In this document: positions 11,321-23,860 of the stretch, piece after piece
How the letters are laid out: every line of letters begins with the position of its first letter
How positions within the stretch are numbered: position 1 is the stretch's first letter
Assembly (NCBI RefSeq): GCF_000471905.2
Contig: NW_006498122.1
Location: 1,584,201-1,648,200 of the forward strand
Source: Amborella trichopoda
Taxonomy: Eukaryota; Streptophyta; Magnoliopsida; Amborellales; Amborellaceae
Direction of reading: 5' to 3'
Length of the DNA: 64,000 nt
Notes under the pieces: model-generated
The model's database searches: none
What the model saw: only the letters and a program-made list of their open reading frames with translations
What the model was told of the DNA's origin: nothing
Made by a program: the position numbers and the translations under genes

Positions 11321-12446
11321 GCTGCGGTATGGGGTTGGGAAATCCCAATAGAAAGTCAAATCGATATCTATTTGCCTGTAACTAATATCATATAATGATA
11401 CCTTCATGCGTATTCATGACATCACCAACGAGAATCCAAATACTTGTTCCATATAAGTTGTCTGCATGGGTGCTTTGGCACTGGAGAGGCCAGAGTCAGC
11501 TAAACTTTTAAACTCTCTTCAAAAGGTATTCTATGCAAAAGTCGATAAAGCAAAGGAGTCAAGAGAGAATGGAATTCACCATGTTAGAGGTTCTTTTCAT
11601 GTTTTTGCAAATAAAAAGTCCAATTTGTGAAGAAAATTGAGTTACATGAAGATTCACATTGCAATACTACAACTTTTATCTTGCTTCCATAATAGAAAGA
11701 TAAACTTGCAGATAGAAAGAAATTTACAATTTTTATCTTCTTTCCATACAGAGAGAAAACAGTTTTACAATCTTTATCCTGTTTCCATAATGAAATGAGA
11801 AAGCTTTTTAACTGTTACATAAAAAATACAAAGAAGATTTAAGTTTTTCTTTACCTTGTTTCCAAAATAAAATTTCTAAAGGAGAAGCTTCTTAACTAGA
11901 TTTCTAGAAACTATTGGCTCGCTCAACAATTGTCCTCAACCATTAATGGTTAATAAGACTTTGGAGGAGATTGAACTCCTATTTATCTATATCTATATTT
12001 ATACTACATTATATATTTTTATTATTATTTTACATTATTAAGCCACATTTAAAGGTAGACACACATTTCGCAAGAATAAAAGAGGACCTATCTTTAGAGA
12101 ATGTAGGTTCGGTGCCTATGAATAGAAGGATTTTAGAATAGGGTATGTTTCTAATTTTTAAACAAAGAATATAATAGGACGTGGTAATCAATCGGATGAA
12201 AAAACTCTTGCCTGGGAAAAGGGCTTTGGTCGTGGTGATAGCACCCCACACCCTAGTTATTATGTTGTGGTTTATATTCCCACCGCTAATACCACCGACT
12301 AATACCTTCATAAAGCTAATTCCTAATCTACTTAAAAAAACGGGTAGGAGCCAATCTTCCCCATTGAATTACTCAAAAAAAAAAACACTTTTGCTTATGT
12401 GCAACGCAAGCAATCCGACTAGTGAAAGTTAAACCCACAAGTAAAT

Positions 12447-12558
12447 AGTTATTCAAAAGTGGAACTTCGAACTACTGATAACACACATCAACAAAAAAAA
12501 AAAGAAAGTGATAAGTTATTCAAAAGTGGAACTTCGAACTACTCATAACACACATCAA
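12447..12558. repeat. Direct repeat, 45-bp copies
   Basis: Copies at 12447-12491 and 12514-12558 share AGTTATTCAAAAGTGGAACT and the following bases almost perfectly. They are separated by an A-rich spacer. Confidence 0.85.
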
Positions 12559-13959
12559 AAAAAAAAAAAAGTTGTGTGGGGACTTGGAAAGTAACCAGTA
12601 CAAAAACACCTCTCTCAAAATGGGAAAAACAAAAAACTCAAAAGTTTTGGACCTCACTACAAAATGTCTAAAAATATTGACTATTTTTTAATTTCCAAAA
12701 TTATTTTGGGTCCGTTCATAAACTTCACAAAAATTAAAGTAAAATAGACAAAAGTTTCGATTTCTATTAATAATAAATGAAATAGGCAAGAATTAGAAAA
12801 AGGAAGTCTAATAACAAGAATGGTTCAATCTTAGGAAGAAGACAAGTAAAAAGAACTAACATGAAGTAAAATGACCAACAGAAAAAGAAGATTACCTTAT
12901 CTTCTTCTCATCAGTTAGGTACCATATGAAAAAAATACTAAAATAATATCTTCAAGATTTCAATATCTGGTTATTAGGGAAAAACTGGATGTATGTTGAC
13001 TGAATTTAAAAGGAAACTAGAAATTGTTAAAAATTAAAAAGGGTAAAAACTTGTTAAAATCAGTTAATAAAAAACAAAAATTAAAGGAACTAATGGAGTC
13101 ATTAAAAAACTACAAAATATGACAAAAAATACATGGATTATTTAAAAATTTGTGTCATACCATGAATAATTCAGAAAAAAAAAAAATTCCTAAGATAAGA
13201 AAACTTCCCAAATAATCCTAAAACCCTCAAAATCATTTAAAAATATATCTCTAACTTTTTATTTTAACATTTATTTTATATTTTTAACATTTTTTTTTAT
13301 GCCCTGGCGAGTTGCTGTGGAACTCAGCCCAATTCGGCCTCAGGCCAAGTGGCCCGGCCGAGTAGCATAGAGAGATTAAGAAAAATTTGCGTATGTGTGA
13401 CAGAGAGAGAAGAAAAACAAATATAGAAATAAGAAAAATATATATAAAAGAAAAGAGTAATAAAAACTTACAAGGTTGTTGTTATTGCTGCTTCTCACTG
13501 CTTTGAGATACAATTGAACTTGTTTGTTTTGTTTATACAGGGGTTTTATTGAGCAGTTAGTAGGGAATTAGAATTCTACTTCAAATATAAATCACAGAGA
13601 AAATACCAACCTTATCGTACTCGTATCAAATTTTAATAATATAAGTACCAGAATAATGTGATGCACGACGTTATATTAAATATTAATTATTGAAATAAAT
13701 TTTTAATTTTAAAAAATATTCTAATTACATGCTCTCAAAAAAAATAGTAATGTTTTCATGAAATTGCATGAACCATAAAGGAAAAGCAAAAAAAAAAAAG
13801 AGTATAATAACTAAAAGAAAATGGAAATAAACACCCTTTTTTTAATAAATCGTCAGTGAGGTTGAAATAAAGCGGCAGCTTTGCTCCCTATTATGGTTAA
13901 AAAGGAAACAAATAGAAACTAAAAAAGGTTGTCATTAAAGGTTTGAGCGATTAAGCAAT

Positions 13960-14440
13960 ATTTGTCTTGGAAATGTTTCTACGTTCGGCATAAAAGATAT
14001 GTACTTCATCCTTAATCCAACTATCCAATTTAGATATAGTGAGTCACTAACTATTTAATCTAAATCCGATCTCTCAGAGTATTTTATTATTAATTTTTTT
14101 CTACTCATTATATGAATATAAAATTTGGTACATGCCATCACTTCAATGGGGCACACCTAAATAAAATATTAAAAAAATATTTTTGATAAAATACAATACC
14201 AAAATACACCGGAAACTTTCAAAGGCATTTTAATCATTTTATTTTATTCAAAATAATTCTTTTATTTTTTCTATAAGTGCGAGTTCAAGAGAGGATGGGA
14301 CGCTCAAATTTTGGTGTCAAATTGCTTTGTATAAAAACTATTAGAAATAAAATAGTATAGAGGATGATGTTGTGATTGGAGAAATCTAAACCGTCCATTT
14401 AGAATGGACAGTTGGATATGGGGAAGCATATAAAGTTTGC
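13960..14440. mobile_element. MITE family B, copy 1
   Basis: The right end, read on the minus strand, is GGCAAACTTTATATGCTTCC, matching the ends of the 27874 copy. The interior shares blocks with that copy (AATACACCGGAAACTTTCAAA compared with its CTGAAAGTTTCAA region, and a central AAAATTTGG block). The left end is decayed and its position is approximate. Confidence 0.55.
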
Positions 14441-14699
14441 CTATTTTTTTATTCAATGAAATTATATAAATCTAATTAAATACTTGCCCGAGCATGCAAC
14501 AGACTATTATGACATTAACCAATCGTCTATATGTAAAAAGTGAGGAGTTTTGTAAACAAGTGGCATTAAAATCATTTATGTTATTAATAAAATGTTTCAT
14601 TAATTTTAATTTCATAAGTTCTATGAAGTAAACACTACATAAAATAGAAATTTGACTTGGATAATGAAACATCATAATCTATTTTGAAATTTTAATAAA

Positions 14700-15094
14700 G
14701 GGTGCGGTTTGTATAGAGCCTAAGCTCTAAACAATCAAATTAGAGCCTACTTTCAAATAATATCGAAAAATATGGTTTCAATACTAAAAGTCATTGTGAT
14801 AGCCTTATAATATATTTCACCTTTATTTATAAAGTTTAAAGCTTCATAAATAGTGTAGATCAATAGATCTATGAAAACTTGAAAACCTTGAAAATTGACG
14901 GTCCAAAAATGCGTTACAAAATACACTATTTCCAAAACTTGAAATCTATTTTTTTTTTCTTGTCCAAGCATCTTTATGTCGAGATAATCGATTTGAGGAT
15001 ATTTAGGCATCAAAACAACTTCTTCTAATAAAATTTTTGAGGTAGGCTCCAATTTTTGATGGTTTAGAGCATCAGCTCTATATAAACTTTTCCC
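14700..15094. mobile_element. MITE family A, copy 2 (GAGC-type ends, 9-bp TSD)
   Basis: Starts GGGTGCGGTTTGTATAGAGC and ends ATAAACTTTTCCC. Both ends carry the AGAGC...GCTCT palindrome variant. It is flanked by TTTAATAAA (14691-14699) and TTCAATAAA (15095-15103), an 8/9 match. That supports a 9-bp target duplication and so a Mutator-like origin. Confidence 0.85.
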
Positions 15095-17238
15095 TTCAAT
15101 AAATGCATCAATATTTTATTTAAAGATAAAAATTTTCATATAAAAAGTTAGATTTTTAACAAGTCATAATTAAAATATTATCATTTGATCATAAAAACTT
15201 TGAAATGCAAACTTCTTAAGTATTTAATTAATAAAGCAAACTTAGTTTACCATTAGGTATAAATTAAAATATGTAATAAACTAAATTATTTATAATATTC
15301 AAAATCATAAGAAATTAGTGTTAGTGTTATATTTCTATTTTAATAATATTTAAAAAATGTGTTTAACATTTTCTAATTTTATGTATAGATCACATTCTAT
15401 CCTGACATTTTTTTTCTTATCAAAATGTGAGTGGTTCTGATTTGCAAGTCCCAAGACTGCTTATTTCAGATACTACTAATGTCATTTTAATAAAAGGTCT
15501 AAAATTTTTTAATTTTTGTGTTTGATAAATTAAGAAACATTTTAATGAAAGGTGTGGTTTGTATTAGATTGCAACCTTATTTGTAAAACTAAGGTTTACC
15601 ATACTCTACACAGTTATTTACAAAGTGGTTAAGTATCCATGACTATCACATACAACTATTTGTGTTCTATCATGAATATTCTATTTCAATCGAAATATAT
15701 ATTTATGTAAACCAAACCCATATTAAAAACTTTCTAATTTATTTTAAGAGAACCAAATCACGTGCGGAAACAAACTCATATTAAAAACTTTCTAATTTAT
15801 TTTAAAAGAACTAAGTCATCTGCAGAAACATCACTAAAAATCAATATACGTCTTTAGTCTCTTCTAATGTCCTAAGGTATTTTGTCATCCAATGTAATCA
15901 CCAAACTTTTTAATTCGCTAAACAAATTTATTTTCAACTTTTGGTCTTTGAAAGTTAGCCTCACAAATTAAAGAGAAATGATTGAAAGGCTTATAGCAAA
16001 AAAAGAGAAAAACAAAAACTTATCACAATAAATATATGTTATTCTAAATCGTGTCATTTTAAAAGCGTGTGATTTTCAAATTAAAGAGCTAAAGGCACTT
16101 TGACAAGTTCATATGCCATATAAATTTAAATTTAAACTATATATTAGTGAGATTGCTATTTGCATCACATTTTTCTAAAATAGCAAATGTAGGTGTGGAA
16201 AATAACAATAATGATCAAAATTAGCTTTTGGGGTGGACGATCCACCCCACCAATTCAGGTTTTAAACACTAGCTACTACTATTTGTGTCATTATGAAACT
16301 CGTAATTTATTGCCACCATATTGTAAACTTCTTTCAAAATTTAATTTTATTTATGAATTCTAATACCCTAAACCATAGTCCAGACCTGAATATTTTATTT
16401 ATGAATTCTAATACCCCAAACCATAGTCCAGCCCTGAATATTTTAAGAATATGGTAAAGATCTAGAATATTCCATTTTAGGAAGCCAAATATCCTTAAAA
16501 ATCCCAAATCCTTCGCTTATGAAATCGAATCACTCGAATAGGCAGGTTTCTAGAGAGTGAATAAATATTATAAGACTTGTCAAACTGATATATTTTTTAT
16601 CAAAATTGGCAACAAAAAAAAAAAAAAATATTAGACCTCAAATCCTAAAAAAAATCTCTTTAAGGTAGTACTGCAAAATGGTGCCCAGGTTCCTTCTTTT
16701 TTTTCTGCTTTGTTTTCTTTATTTTGTCTTTCTTTATTACTTTCTTTAGTTTTATCGTTACTTAGTTTTATTGTTTTGGTAGTTATGTTATTTTATTTAT
16801 TTTTTTTGGTTTCTGTTAGATTTAACACTAACTAAGCCAACTTGGCCGTTGATCCGCTAGAATAATAGGTCTTTAAGATTGATTTCTCTGTAGATCAGAA
16901 TTCCGCAGAACCCACATACCTCGACTCTTTAAATATTAATTTTGGACATGATATCTAACAGGTCGAATTTAATTAGTCTGGTTAGTCTCAAATTGCATGC
17001 AAATACATATCTATTTTATACCTTGTGCAGTCTGTAACTATATTAGATAACAAAATCAAGTGTATAAACACATCTACCTCACACCTTGTGTAATTTGCAA
17101 CTATATTACATAACAAAACCAAAAGATACATAGTATTCAACATTTTCACTATATTACATCACCCATCCGTATGTAAAAGTATTGTCTAATATGTTCCCTT
17201 AAGAACAAATTGTATACTTGATCAGTAAATAAAAATAA
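15095..17238. other. Intergenic, AT-rich, no gene recognised
   Basis: AT-rich sequence with no recognisable coding region. Around 15540-15600 a GTGTGGTTTGTATTAGATTG block followed by CAACCTTA looks like one detached family A end. A direct repeat of CATATTAAAAACTTTCTAAT occurs near 15718 and 15777. A 48-bp tandem duplication lies at 16345. Confidence 0.5.
16345..16440. repeat. Tandem duplication, 48-bp unit
   Basis: Two adjacent copies (16345-16392 and 16393-16440) share ATGAATTCTAATACCC and AAACCATAGTCCAG, with two or three differences. Confidence 0.85.
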
Positions 17239-17345
17239 ATAAAACTTTATATAAGGTTGCAACCTTAAAATGTGGAATTACATATGCATCTTAAAAATCT
17301 ATCGAGAAATGTTGTTTTAATATCGAGAAATGTTGTTTTAAAATT
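17239..17345. mobile_element. MITE family A, truncated copy 3
   Basis: One end only: ACTTTATATAAGGTTGCAAC continues into the palindrome and a diverged inner TIR. It is followed by a 21-22 bp tandem duplication (ATCGAGAAATGTTGTTTTAA, twice). The remainder of the element is missing. Confidence 0.65.
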
Positions 17346-18073
17346 TAAGTTTTTATTAGGATCTTGTGGTGAGGGATCATATATCCTAGAGACCACACTA
17401 TCCATTTGTGTGTTATATTATGCCTATTAGTCTTTCAAGTATATCGTTGGTTACCGCATGAAATAGACTTTCATTTTCTGTATTTTTTTTACTTTGGCAG
17501 CTTTGCCTTTTACCTGTTTTCTTAAATGTTTGGTATTATATGATGTGTAAAGCTATCTCCAGGTTTTTTTATGTTGACCTCTGCATTATTGCAATTAATA
17601 AAACCAAAAGATTTCTTCCTCCCATGGGAGAATACTATCCATTTCCTCCCTCAAGGAAAAATATATGCTGTAGATATTTTTTGGATCTCAAATTTTGGGA
17701 ATGTAATTTTTATAACCCATAAAATAATCTTGAATTTTTTTTTTTTTTCGAAATAAGCTCTCTATATGTTAGAAAAACTTATGCTTCAAGATTGAATAGA
17801 GACTGTCTAATTTTCAAAGGTCTAGAGCTAAGTATTATAAAATTTAAAATTCAAATTTTTTCTTAATCATCTAGTAACTATTTTGTGTTTTTCAAAATTT
17901 TATACTAAAAAAATTATCCTAAGTAGGTGTTTTGAGCGAGGGAAGAAATACACAGCATGCGCTCACGGGAGCGCAATTTACATACACATTAATAAAAGAA
18001 TTTTTGCACCCGAACCTAACTTATTTCTGATCCACACATGCTGCACAAGCCGAACTCCTGCTTTATATAGATT
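17346..18073. other. Intergenic, no gene recognised
   Basis: AT-rich sequence with short open frames only. None resembles a known protein. Confidence 0.5.
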
Positions 18074-18402
18074 GGAAAAGTTTATATAAGGTGTCAGCCT
18101 TGTTTAAATGCTCCAAAATCTTCCAATTGATTATCTCGACCTCAAGATACATATATATGAAAAAAGAAAAAAAGATTTTATGTCCTAAAAACAGTGCATT
18201 TTATAATATATTATTTGAATGGTCAATTTTCAAGTGTTCTCAGATCCACACTATTTTTTATGCCTCTGAATTTCATAAATAGAGATGAAAATAAAATTTC
18301 AAACCATCATGAAGATTTCCAACACTAAAACAAGTTTCTTTTGGTATGATTTGAAGGTGCTCCTTATTTGATTGTTTAAGGTGTCAACCTTATATAAACA
18401 CC
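18074..18402. mobile_element. MITE family A, copy 4 (TGTC-type ends)
   Basis: Left end GGAAAAGTTTATATAAGG with AAGGTGTCAGCCTT; right end AAGGTGTCAACCTTATATAA. Both ends share the TGTC palindrome variant. It lies just upstream of F-box pseudogene copy 1, the same relative place that family A copy 6 has beside pseudogene copy 2. Confidence 0.8.
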
Positions 18403-18659
18403 AAAAAATAATTCGGAAAGAAAACAGGGTGGCAGAAAGAGTTTCCAAGGGCAGATTTTTTCCATCAATAGACCTCTATCCTTATCTCCCAGACTGTCAT
18501 CAATGTAAGAAAAAATAAAATCATGTGAAAGGCCATAGCCACAACAGGCAAGAAACAGTGTTCATCCCATTTGTATGAAATTGCCAGGCTTCTCTCCATC
18601 TCTCCCTCACCCCATCTTTAGGATCTTCAAAGGTCTTCTCTCATTGAGAGTTTCTCTTC

Positions 18660-19510
18660 CTTAACTCTTAACACTTTGACCCCCACTATGGTGAAAAAGA
18701 TATAGTGTCTACTTCTGGAGAGCAATCACATGAAATTTGTACTTTTGAAATAGAGATTAGCATCTCTCACAAACCCAATGAAGTTTCTTGCAATAAAGAT
18801 TTGGGGGCTTGTCAGGCCTTTCTCACTAGCTGAAATGATACAGGCACATCGAATCCCCAACTCCAGAAGTACAATGCATTATGGGTGTTACATGGACTCC
18901 ATGTTGAACCAATATATCGATTTAAATATATGTACGGGTCAAGAAATAAACATCCGTGCTTTCTTAAATTTATTAAAACACATTATTTCTCTCCTTACTT
19001 TTTCTTTGGAACATTTGTTGGTTTCTCTCCATCATCTATCTGCCTTTTTCTTCGTTCCCATAGCAAAAAAAGCACAAAATTAGCCTTTAGACTACTCAAT
19101 TCGAACTCATTAAAAGGGAGTTCGAAGTAATTGGCTTATTGGAAAGGCTTGGCATGCCTTGTTCATAAATTGAAACGATCCGAGCTCGGGAACTTAGACG
19201 GTTAGAGTGGAAGTCGTGCCTCAAGATAACATCCCATCATAGATGATTGAAAATTGTAACGTTCGTGATCTGCATCGAGTGGACCAACATTCAGAGCTCC
19301 ATCGAGGTCTATTCGCATGATATCAATGGTAAAAAATGGATTTACTATTCATAAACTCCAATGGGATGCCAAATTTTGTGATGATCCTAGCTTAAAATTT
19401 TACATATTGAATTTTGAAATATGATTCTGCAACTAAATTGAAACTAACTATAGGCTGGCCCTCATGCTAGTCTTATTTAAGGCCATTGTCAACAGCATAA
19501 CAAGGGCAAC
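18660..19510 (+). pseudogene. Decayed F-box gene copy 1
   Basis: Homologous to the F-box gene at 7540-8778 in the same order. The N-terminal coding part is recognisable around 18700-18790 (GCAATCACATGAAATTT matches GCAATCGCATGCAGTTT of the gene). The F-box region at about 18860-18950 includes GTTGAACCAATATATCGATT, the counterpart of the LPVEPVFRF segment. The match continues to about 19060. The middle of the gene is missing. The C-terminal part returns at about 19260-19350 (GTTCGTGATCTG, then CATGATATCAATGG), and the 3' flank matches at about 19470 (TTTAAGGCCATTGTCAA). Multiple stops and frameshifts make it non-coding. It is a host gene relic with upstream sequence, so not a processed copy. 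Confidence 0.85.
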
Positions 19511-19952
19511 AGGCTAGGCAGTTACCTTTTGTACTGTCTTACATTACCTTCCAATTGTCAAAATATATCATTTTCCACTACATGTAAAAACAAAAATTAT
19601 CCAAAATTTCCAAATTACCCCTATTTAGGGTTGAGAAACCTGTAAAAACAAAAATTATCTAAAATTTATAAATTACCTCTATTTGGAGTTGAGAATCCTT
19701 AACAACTAGGGGTTCTATTATAATTTAGTCATTTAAATAATTCAAGATAAATTATAAAAATACCCCCCATTATTTAGAGTTAAGAATAAAGAAGTACCAA
19801 ATAATGAAAATACCCTTGGTTCCCTATTACTAAACTTAAACAGGTAGGGGTATTTTTGTTTTGCAGTTCTATTTTCCCATCCCTAAACAATCAAGGATAT
19901 TTTTATAATTTAAATCAAGTTACTTAAGCGGTAATAGATGGTCTTTTTTTCT

Positions 19953-19983
<31 letters not shown>

Positions 19984-20918
19984 CCTCGGGAATGTAGTGG
20001 GACATTGGGATGTAGTCTCTCTCTTTCTAGTAGGTTATACAATGGGACTTGGACCTGGGTTGTGGTGTCTAGTGGCTATTAAGCTCACGCACCAATCGAC
20101 TCTAAGTCACACAACCACTCCCATTTTTCACATTGCTTTTGCATTTGTGTTGAGCTCACCCACTTAGAGTCCTTTTGTAGATATGCGTTGCAGAATTAAG
20201 ATATATGTAAAATAAAAATATGTTAAAGTCGATATGTATGTATGAGTGGAAAAAACATGTAATAAATTAGATAACTAATAAATTTTACTTGTATCGAAAT
20301 TTTTATGTGGTTCATCTTCTCTCTCTAGGAATTTCTCTCAAAGATTCTTTTCTCATAGACTTTTTTTTTTTCTAAAGATGTTTTCTCTCTCTAAAAAAAT
20401 GTTCTCTTTTTTTTTTTTGCTTCCCTTCTCCATCTTTTCTCTCAAGACTTAAAAAGATGATCACTGGCTCTTTTTTATCTTTTTCTTCTATCTAAGAAGA
20501 ATCTTCTTCTCTGAGAGAGAAATATAACTCTCTCTCCATCTTCTTCTTATCTGCAAAAGAAAGCTTCATGTAGCCTTGCTACACCAAAAAGAGTTCGCCT
20601 AAACCCAAAAAAGATGCATGCCCAAAATGTCTCAAGAGATGTAACTTTGGTTCAACCAATCAAAAGCTATAGATGGGATGGTGACTTAGGCAACAAGTTA
20701 CTCTCTTTTATTTTCTCGAACTGCCCTCTATCAAAAAGAACAATTCCATTGATGTCCCTCTCTCTTGGGCTGAGACGCCTAACAATTTGAGCCTCTAATC
20801 TCCCTACTAAAAAAAGAATTAGACACTATTCTTCAATATTAAGACTCTGTTTTAGTTCATAGAAAGAGTTGCATAAATATGTCCGCCATTCTATTGGTCC
20901 ACGATATGATTATTTGAA
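19511..20918. other. Intergenic, no gene recognised
   Basis: Contains two related about 60-bp segments (AAAAACAAAAATTATC(C/T)AAA near 19585 and 19643), a (TA)n microsatellite at about 19961-19983, and CT-rich stretches at 20300-20550. No gene is recognised. Confidence 0.5.
19961..19983. repeat. (TA)n microsatellite
   Basis: About 11 TA dinucleotides following a CTCTC stretch. Confidence 0.9.
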
Positions 20919-21292
20919 GGAAAAGGTTTATACAAGGTTGCAATCTCAAATGTAGAATTAAAGTGCACCTAAAACTTATGTCGTAAAAGGTTGTTTTGAA
21001 GCTAGAAAACCTTCTAATTGATTATCCCAACACCGAGATGTATGAATATGAAAAAAATAAAAAATTTAGTCCCAAAAATAATGCATCTTGCAACGCATTA
21101 TCTAAATTGTTCATTTTCAGGATTTTCATGTGTTTATAGATCTACTTGATTTGAAGTATTTTTGAAGTATAAGATTTTTATAATTAGAGATGAAATTGGA
21201 TTCTCGAGGCATCCTTTGAATATTGGCACCAAAATTACATCTTATAATAAAATTTGGTGTTGCACCTTACTTCGATTGTTTAACCTTATTTG
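20919..21292. mobile_element. MITE family A, copy 5
   Basis: Left end GGAAAAGGTTTATACAAGG with a slightly decayed palindrome, then the inner TIR AAAGTGCACCT. The right end retains TTGCACCTTACTTCGATTG but its outermost part is eroded. The interior has the family block TTTATAGATCTACTTGATTT. Confidence 0.75.
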
Positions 21293-21848
21293 AATTACAC
21301 CCTTATTTGAATTAAGAATAGAGAATATAGTTTTCCTTTTTTTGTCTAATCCAACTAATCGTCCCCCTTTACTGTTTTGGTCCTTCTTGTAAGTAATTTT
21401 TTTTTTTTACCTAAATTGAAATATTACATATTTTGTTGCCTAAAAATTTGTTAAGCGTTTTGCCACTTATGATTCACTAGATTTGGGAACTTTGTGAAGC
21501 ACATTCTTCTGCATATCTCTTGGTAAATGATACGCTATTTATGGATAATACATGAAGGGGAGGAATAAATAAAATTTTGAAGTGGGTAACCTGCAAAACA
21601 GCTCATTACTAACAAAGTTAAAGCCTTAATATCCTCAATAATATTGAGAGTGGTGTTGTTGTAGAGTAAAAAAATCATTGGTCACCCAACTTTTCATTAG
21701 TTTTGAGATGTTTATGAGTTTCAAAAAAAAAAATTGTTATTTTATAGTGTATTTCTCGCACTTGTTATTTGTCTCTAGTTTGATTTACACACTAGTCTCT
21801 CCCTTTAATGGGCCAAACTGAGGAAAGATCATGTCACCAAGCAAAAAA

Positions 21849-22012
21849 ATCATCATCATCATCCAAGTTTTATCTCAATTATTTTGAGATGTTTATATGG
21901 AATCATGTTCCTCCATTAGGATTCATGATAATATGTAGCAAAGTTTTACGTTGACTGCCTACCTAATGCAACCTATCTCTTTTATACGGGGTTGGGACTT
22001 GGGAGGAAATTT
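21849..22012 (-). mobile_element. RTE/SINE-like retroelement copy
   Basis: Minus-strand copy. The plus strand shows CATCATCATCATC at the left, then TTTTATCTCAATTATTTTGA, GTAGCAAAGTTTTACGTTGA, and a GGGTTGGGACTTGGGAGG block at the right. The order is the same as at 42487. Confidence 0.7.
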
Positions 22013-22614
22013 AATATCCTCATCCATATTAGACCACCCCCAAGTAAAACATTTTAAAAATGTAAATAAAACCCAAGGATTAAAAACAAAAGTGTAACTT
22101 TTCCTTATTTTTATAAGTTTCATGTCTTCTCAATATTGTCTTTTTCTCACTCTGAATGGTTTGGAATTTCCTCATCCTCTATTTTCGTCTTTTGCCTCTC
22201 GACCCATGATGTTGTGCTTTCTTCATTTTTCGTTCTTTCCAATTTTTTGTTTTATCGTCTTGGAATAATCTTTTTTATAGATTTCAGTTTATTTTTTTAT
22301 TGATTTAGAAGAAATTATAGCCCAACTTAATTATGGGTAAAAATAATATAAACATCCATTAGAATAAGCGTAGAATCACAAATGTGCCATGAAGGGCAAC
22401 TTTAGCTACGTTATTGTTTTATTGGTGTTTTACAATGTAATATTCAATATAAATTTCCCATTCGAAACTTAGTCCACCTAATTTCTTTGTAAATTTTGTA
22501 TTGTGTCACATTTGAGAGGTTATTGGTTTTATGAATGGGATCCAATATGATTTGAGAAGACATGATATGACCATACTAAGTTTGTTGATAAATAATTTTA
22601 ATATTATTATACAA
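22013..22614. other. Intergenic, no gene recognised
   Basis: AT-rich DNA between two repeats. No coding or structural feature is recognised. Confidence 0.5.
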
Positions 22615-22986
22615 GAAAAAGTTTGTATTAAGGTTGCAACCTTAAATTGTAGAATCAAGGTGCACATCAAATATCATCAATGTTTTGATGTTAGAAAACT
22701 CTCTAATTGATCATCTCGACTTCGAGTTGTATGGATATAAGAAAAGGAAAAAACAAAAATAATTTGGAGTTCCAAAACTCGTGCATCTTGCAACACATTA
22801 TTTGGATTGTCTATTTTCAAGATTTTACATGTTTATAGATTTGTTTGATTTAAACTAGTTTTAGAATTTGAAGTTTATAATTAGAGCCAAATTTTCAACA
22901 CGAAACTTACATCTTAAGACAAAGTTTGGAGGTGCGCCTTGCTTTGATTATTTAAGGTTGCCACCTAACGCAAACCGCAAACCACA
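22615..22986. mobile_element. MITE family A, copy 6
   Basis: Left end GAAAAAGTTTGTATTAAGG with AAGGTTGCAACCTT; right end GGTGCGCCTTGCTTTGATTA with AAGGTTGCCACCT, then GCAAACC. The interior carries the TTTATAGATTTGTTTGATTT block. It lies immediately upstream of the region leading to F-box pseudogene copy 2. Confidence 0.8.
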
Positions 22987-23102
22987 AATTGCAACCAGTG
23001 GTAAGAAAAAAACAGGGTGCAGAGAAAAGATTATGTGGGCGGACTCTTTCTATCTTTAGGCCTTTATCCTTATCTTCTAGGATGTATACTTATCTATCTC
23101 TC

Positions 23103-23158
23103 CAAATTTAGGATGGCGAGAAAAATAAATTAATGCTGGCGAGAAAAATAAATTAATG
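23103..23158. repeat. Tandem duplication, 24-bp unit
   Basis: Two near-identical copies of TGGCGAGAAAAATAAATTAA plus four bases. Confidence 0.85.
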
Positions 23159-23394
23159 CGAATGAACAAGGTTATCACTACTAGAAGTAGGGTTCTTCCT
23201 TCTATATGTATTTCCAAGCTTCTTCCCAGTTCTTTTTCATCCTCTTTCCCTTAGAGTTTTCAAAGATCATCCAATGGTTGCGTTGTTCGCCCATTAAAGC
23301 GGTAGGTGAGTTGGGTTTAGAACGTCATGAGACAATTCGATCCATATCCGGTATGGGTTAGAGCATTGAGAGGACCTTTCCCCCTAACTCTAAC

Positions 23395-23860
23395 ACTCAT
23401 GGCTCTCAATGAAAAGCTCCGTTTCTGATCCAGAAAACCGCAAGCAATTGCATGAAGTTTATACTACTAAAGTATAAACCAGCACTCGTCATGCACCCCC
23501 AAGAAGTTCCTACTAAAGAAGGAGAGGAAGCTCACAATGCCTCTCTTGCTACAACAGATATTACTAATGCATCACTCCCCAACTCTGGAAAGATGTTGTA
23601 TTCAAAATGTTGCATTGATTTCCTGTTGAACCAATATGTCGATTTAAATGTATGTACATGTCATAAAAAGAGCACTCTCCTCTTGTAGCTAGATGCTGCT
23701 TTCATGGCATCCTTTGCCATGGAAGTATAGAGTTATGCAGAGATGCATCGGTCTCAACATCAACGGCAATAAAAGAGATATTAATTGGAAATTGCCGTGG
23801 GGCCTTAGTAGTTTGTGTAGGGCACCATTTCATAGCTTCATGTAAAACTCCTCAAGCGCT
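23395..23860 (+). pseudogene. Decayed F-box gene copy 2
   Basis: Homologous to the F-box gene at 7540-8778. GCAATTGCATGAAGTTT matches the gene's N-terminal coding part. The segment GAAGGAGAGGAAGCTCACAA and following bases match the stretch before the F-box. GTTGAACCAATATGTCGATT matches the F-box (LPVEPVFRF). After about 23675 most of the gene is missing, and the C-terminal end resumes at about 23755 with CATCAACGGCAATAAAAGAG. Upstream DNA (23000-23270) is also alignable with the upstream DNA of the other two copies. It is disrupted by stops and large deletions and cannot make an F-box protein. Confidence 0.85.

Larger units (their letters stand above)
10054..13959. other. Intergenic, AT-rich, no gene recognised
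   Basis: Nearly 4 kb with only short open frames (93 codons or fewer) that resemble nothing. It holds three tandem duplications (listed separately). A GC-rich patch near 13300-13370 looks like a transposon scrap, without visible ends. Confidence 0.5.
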
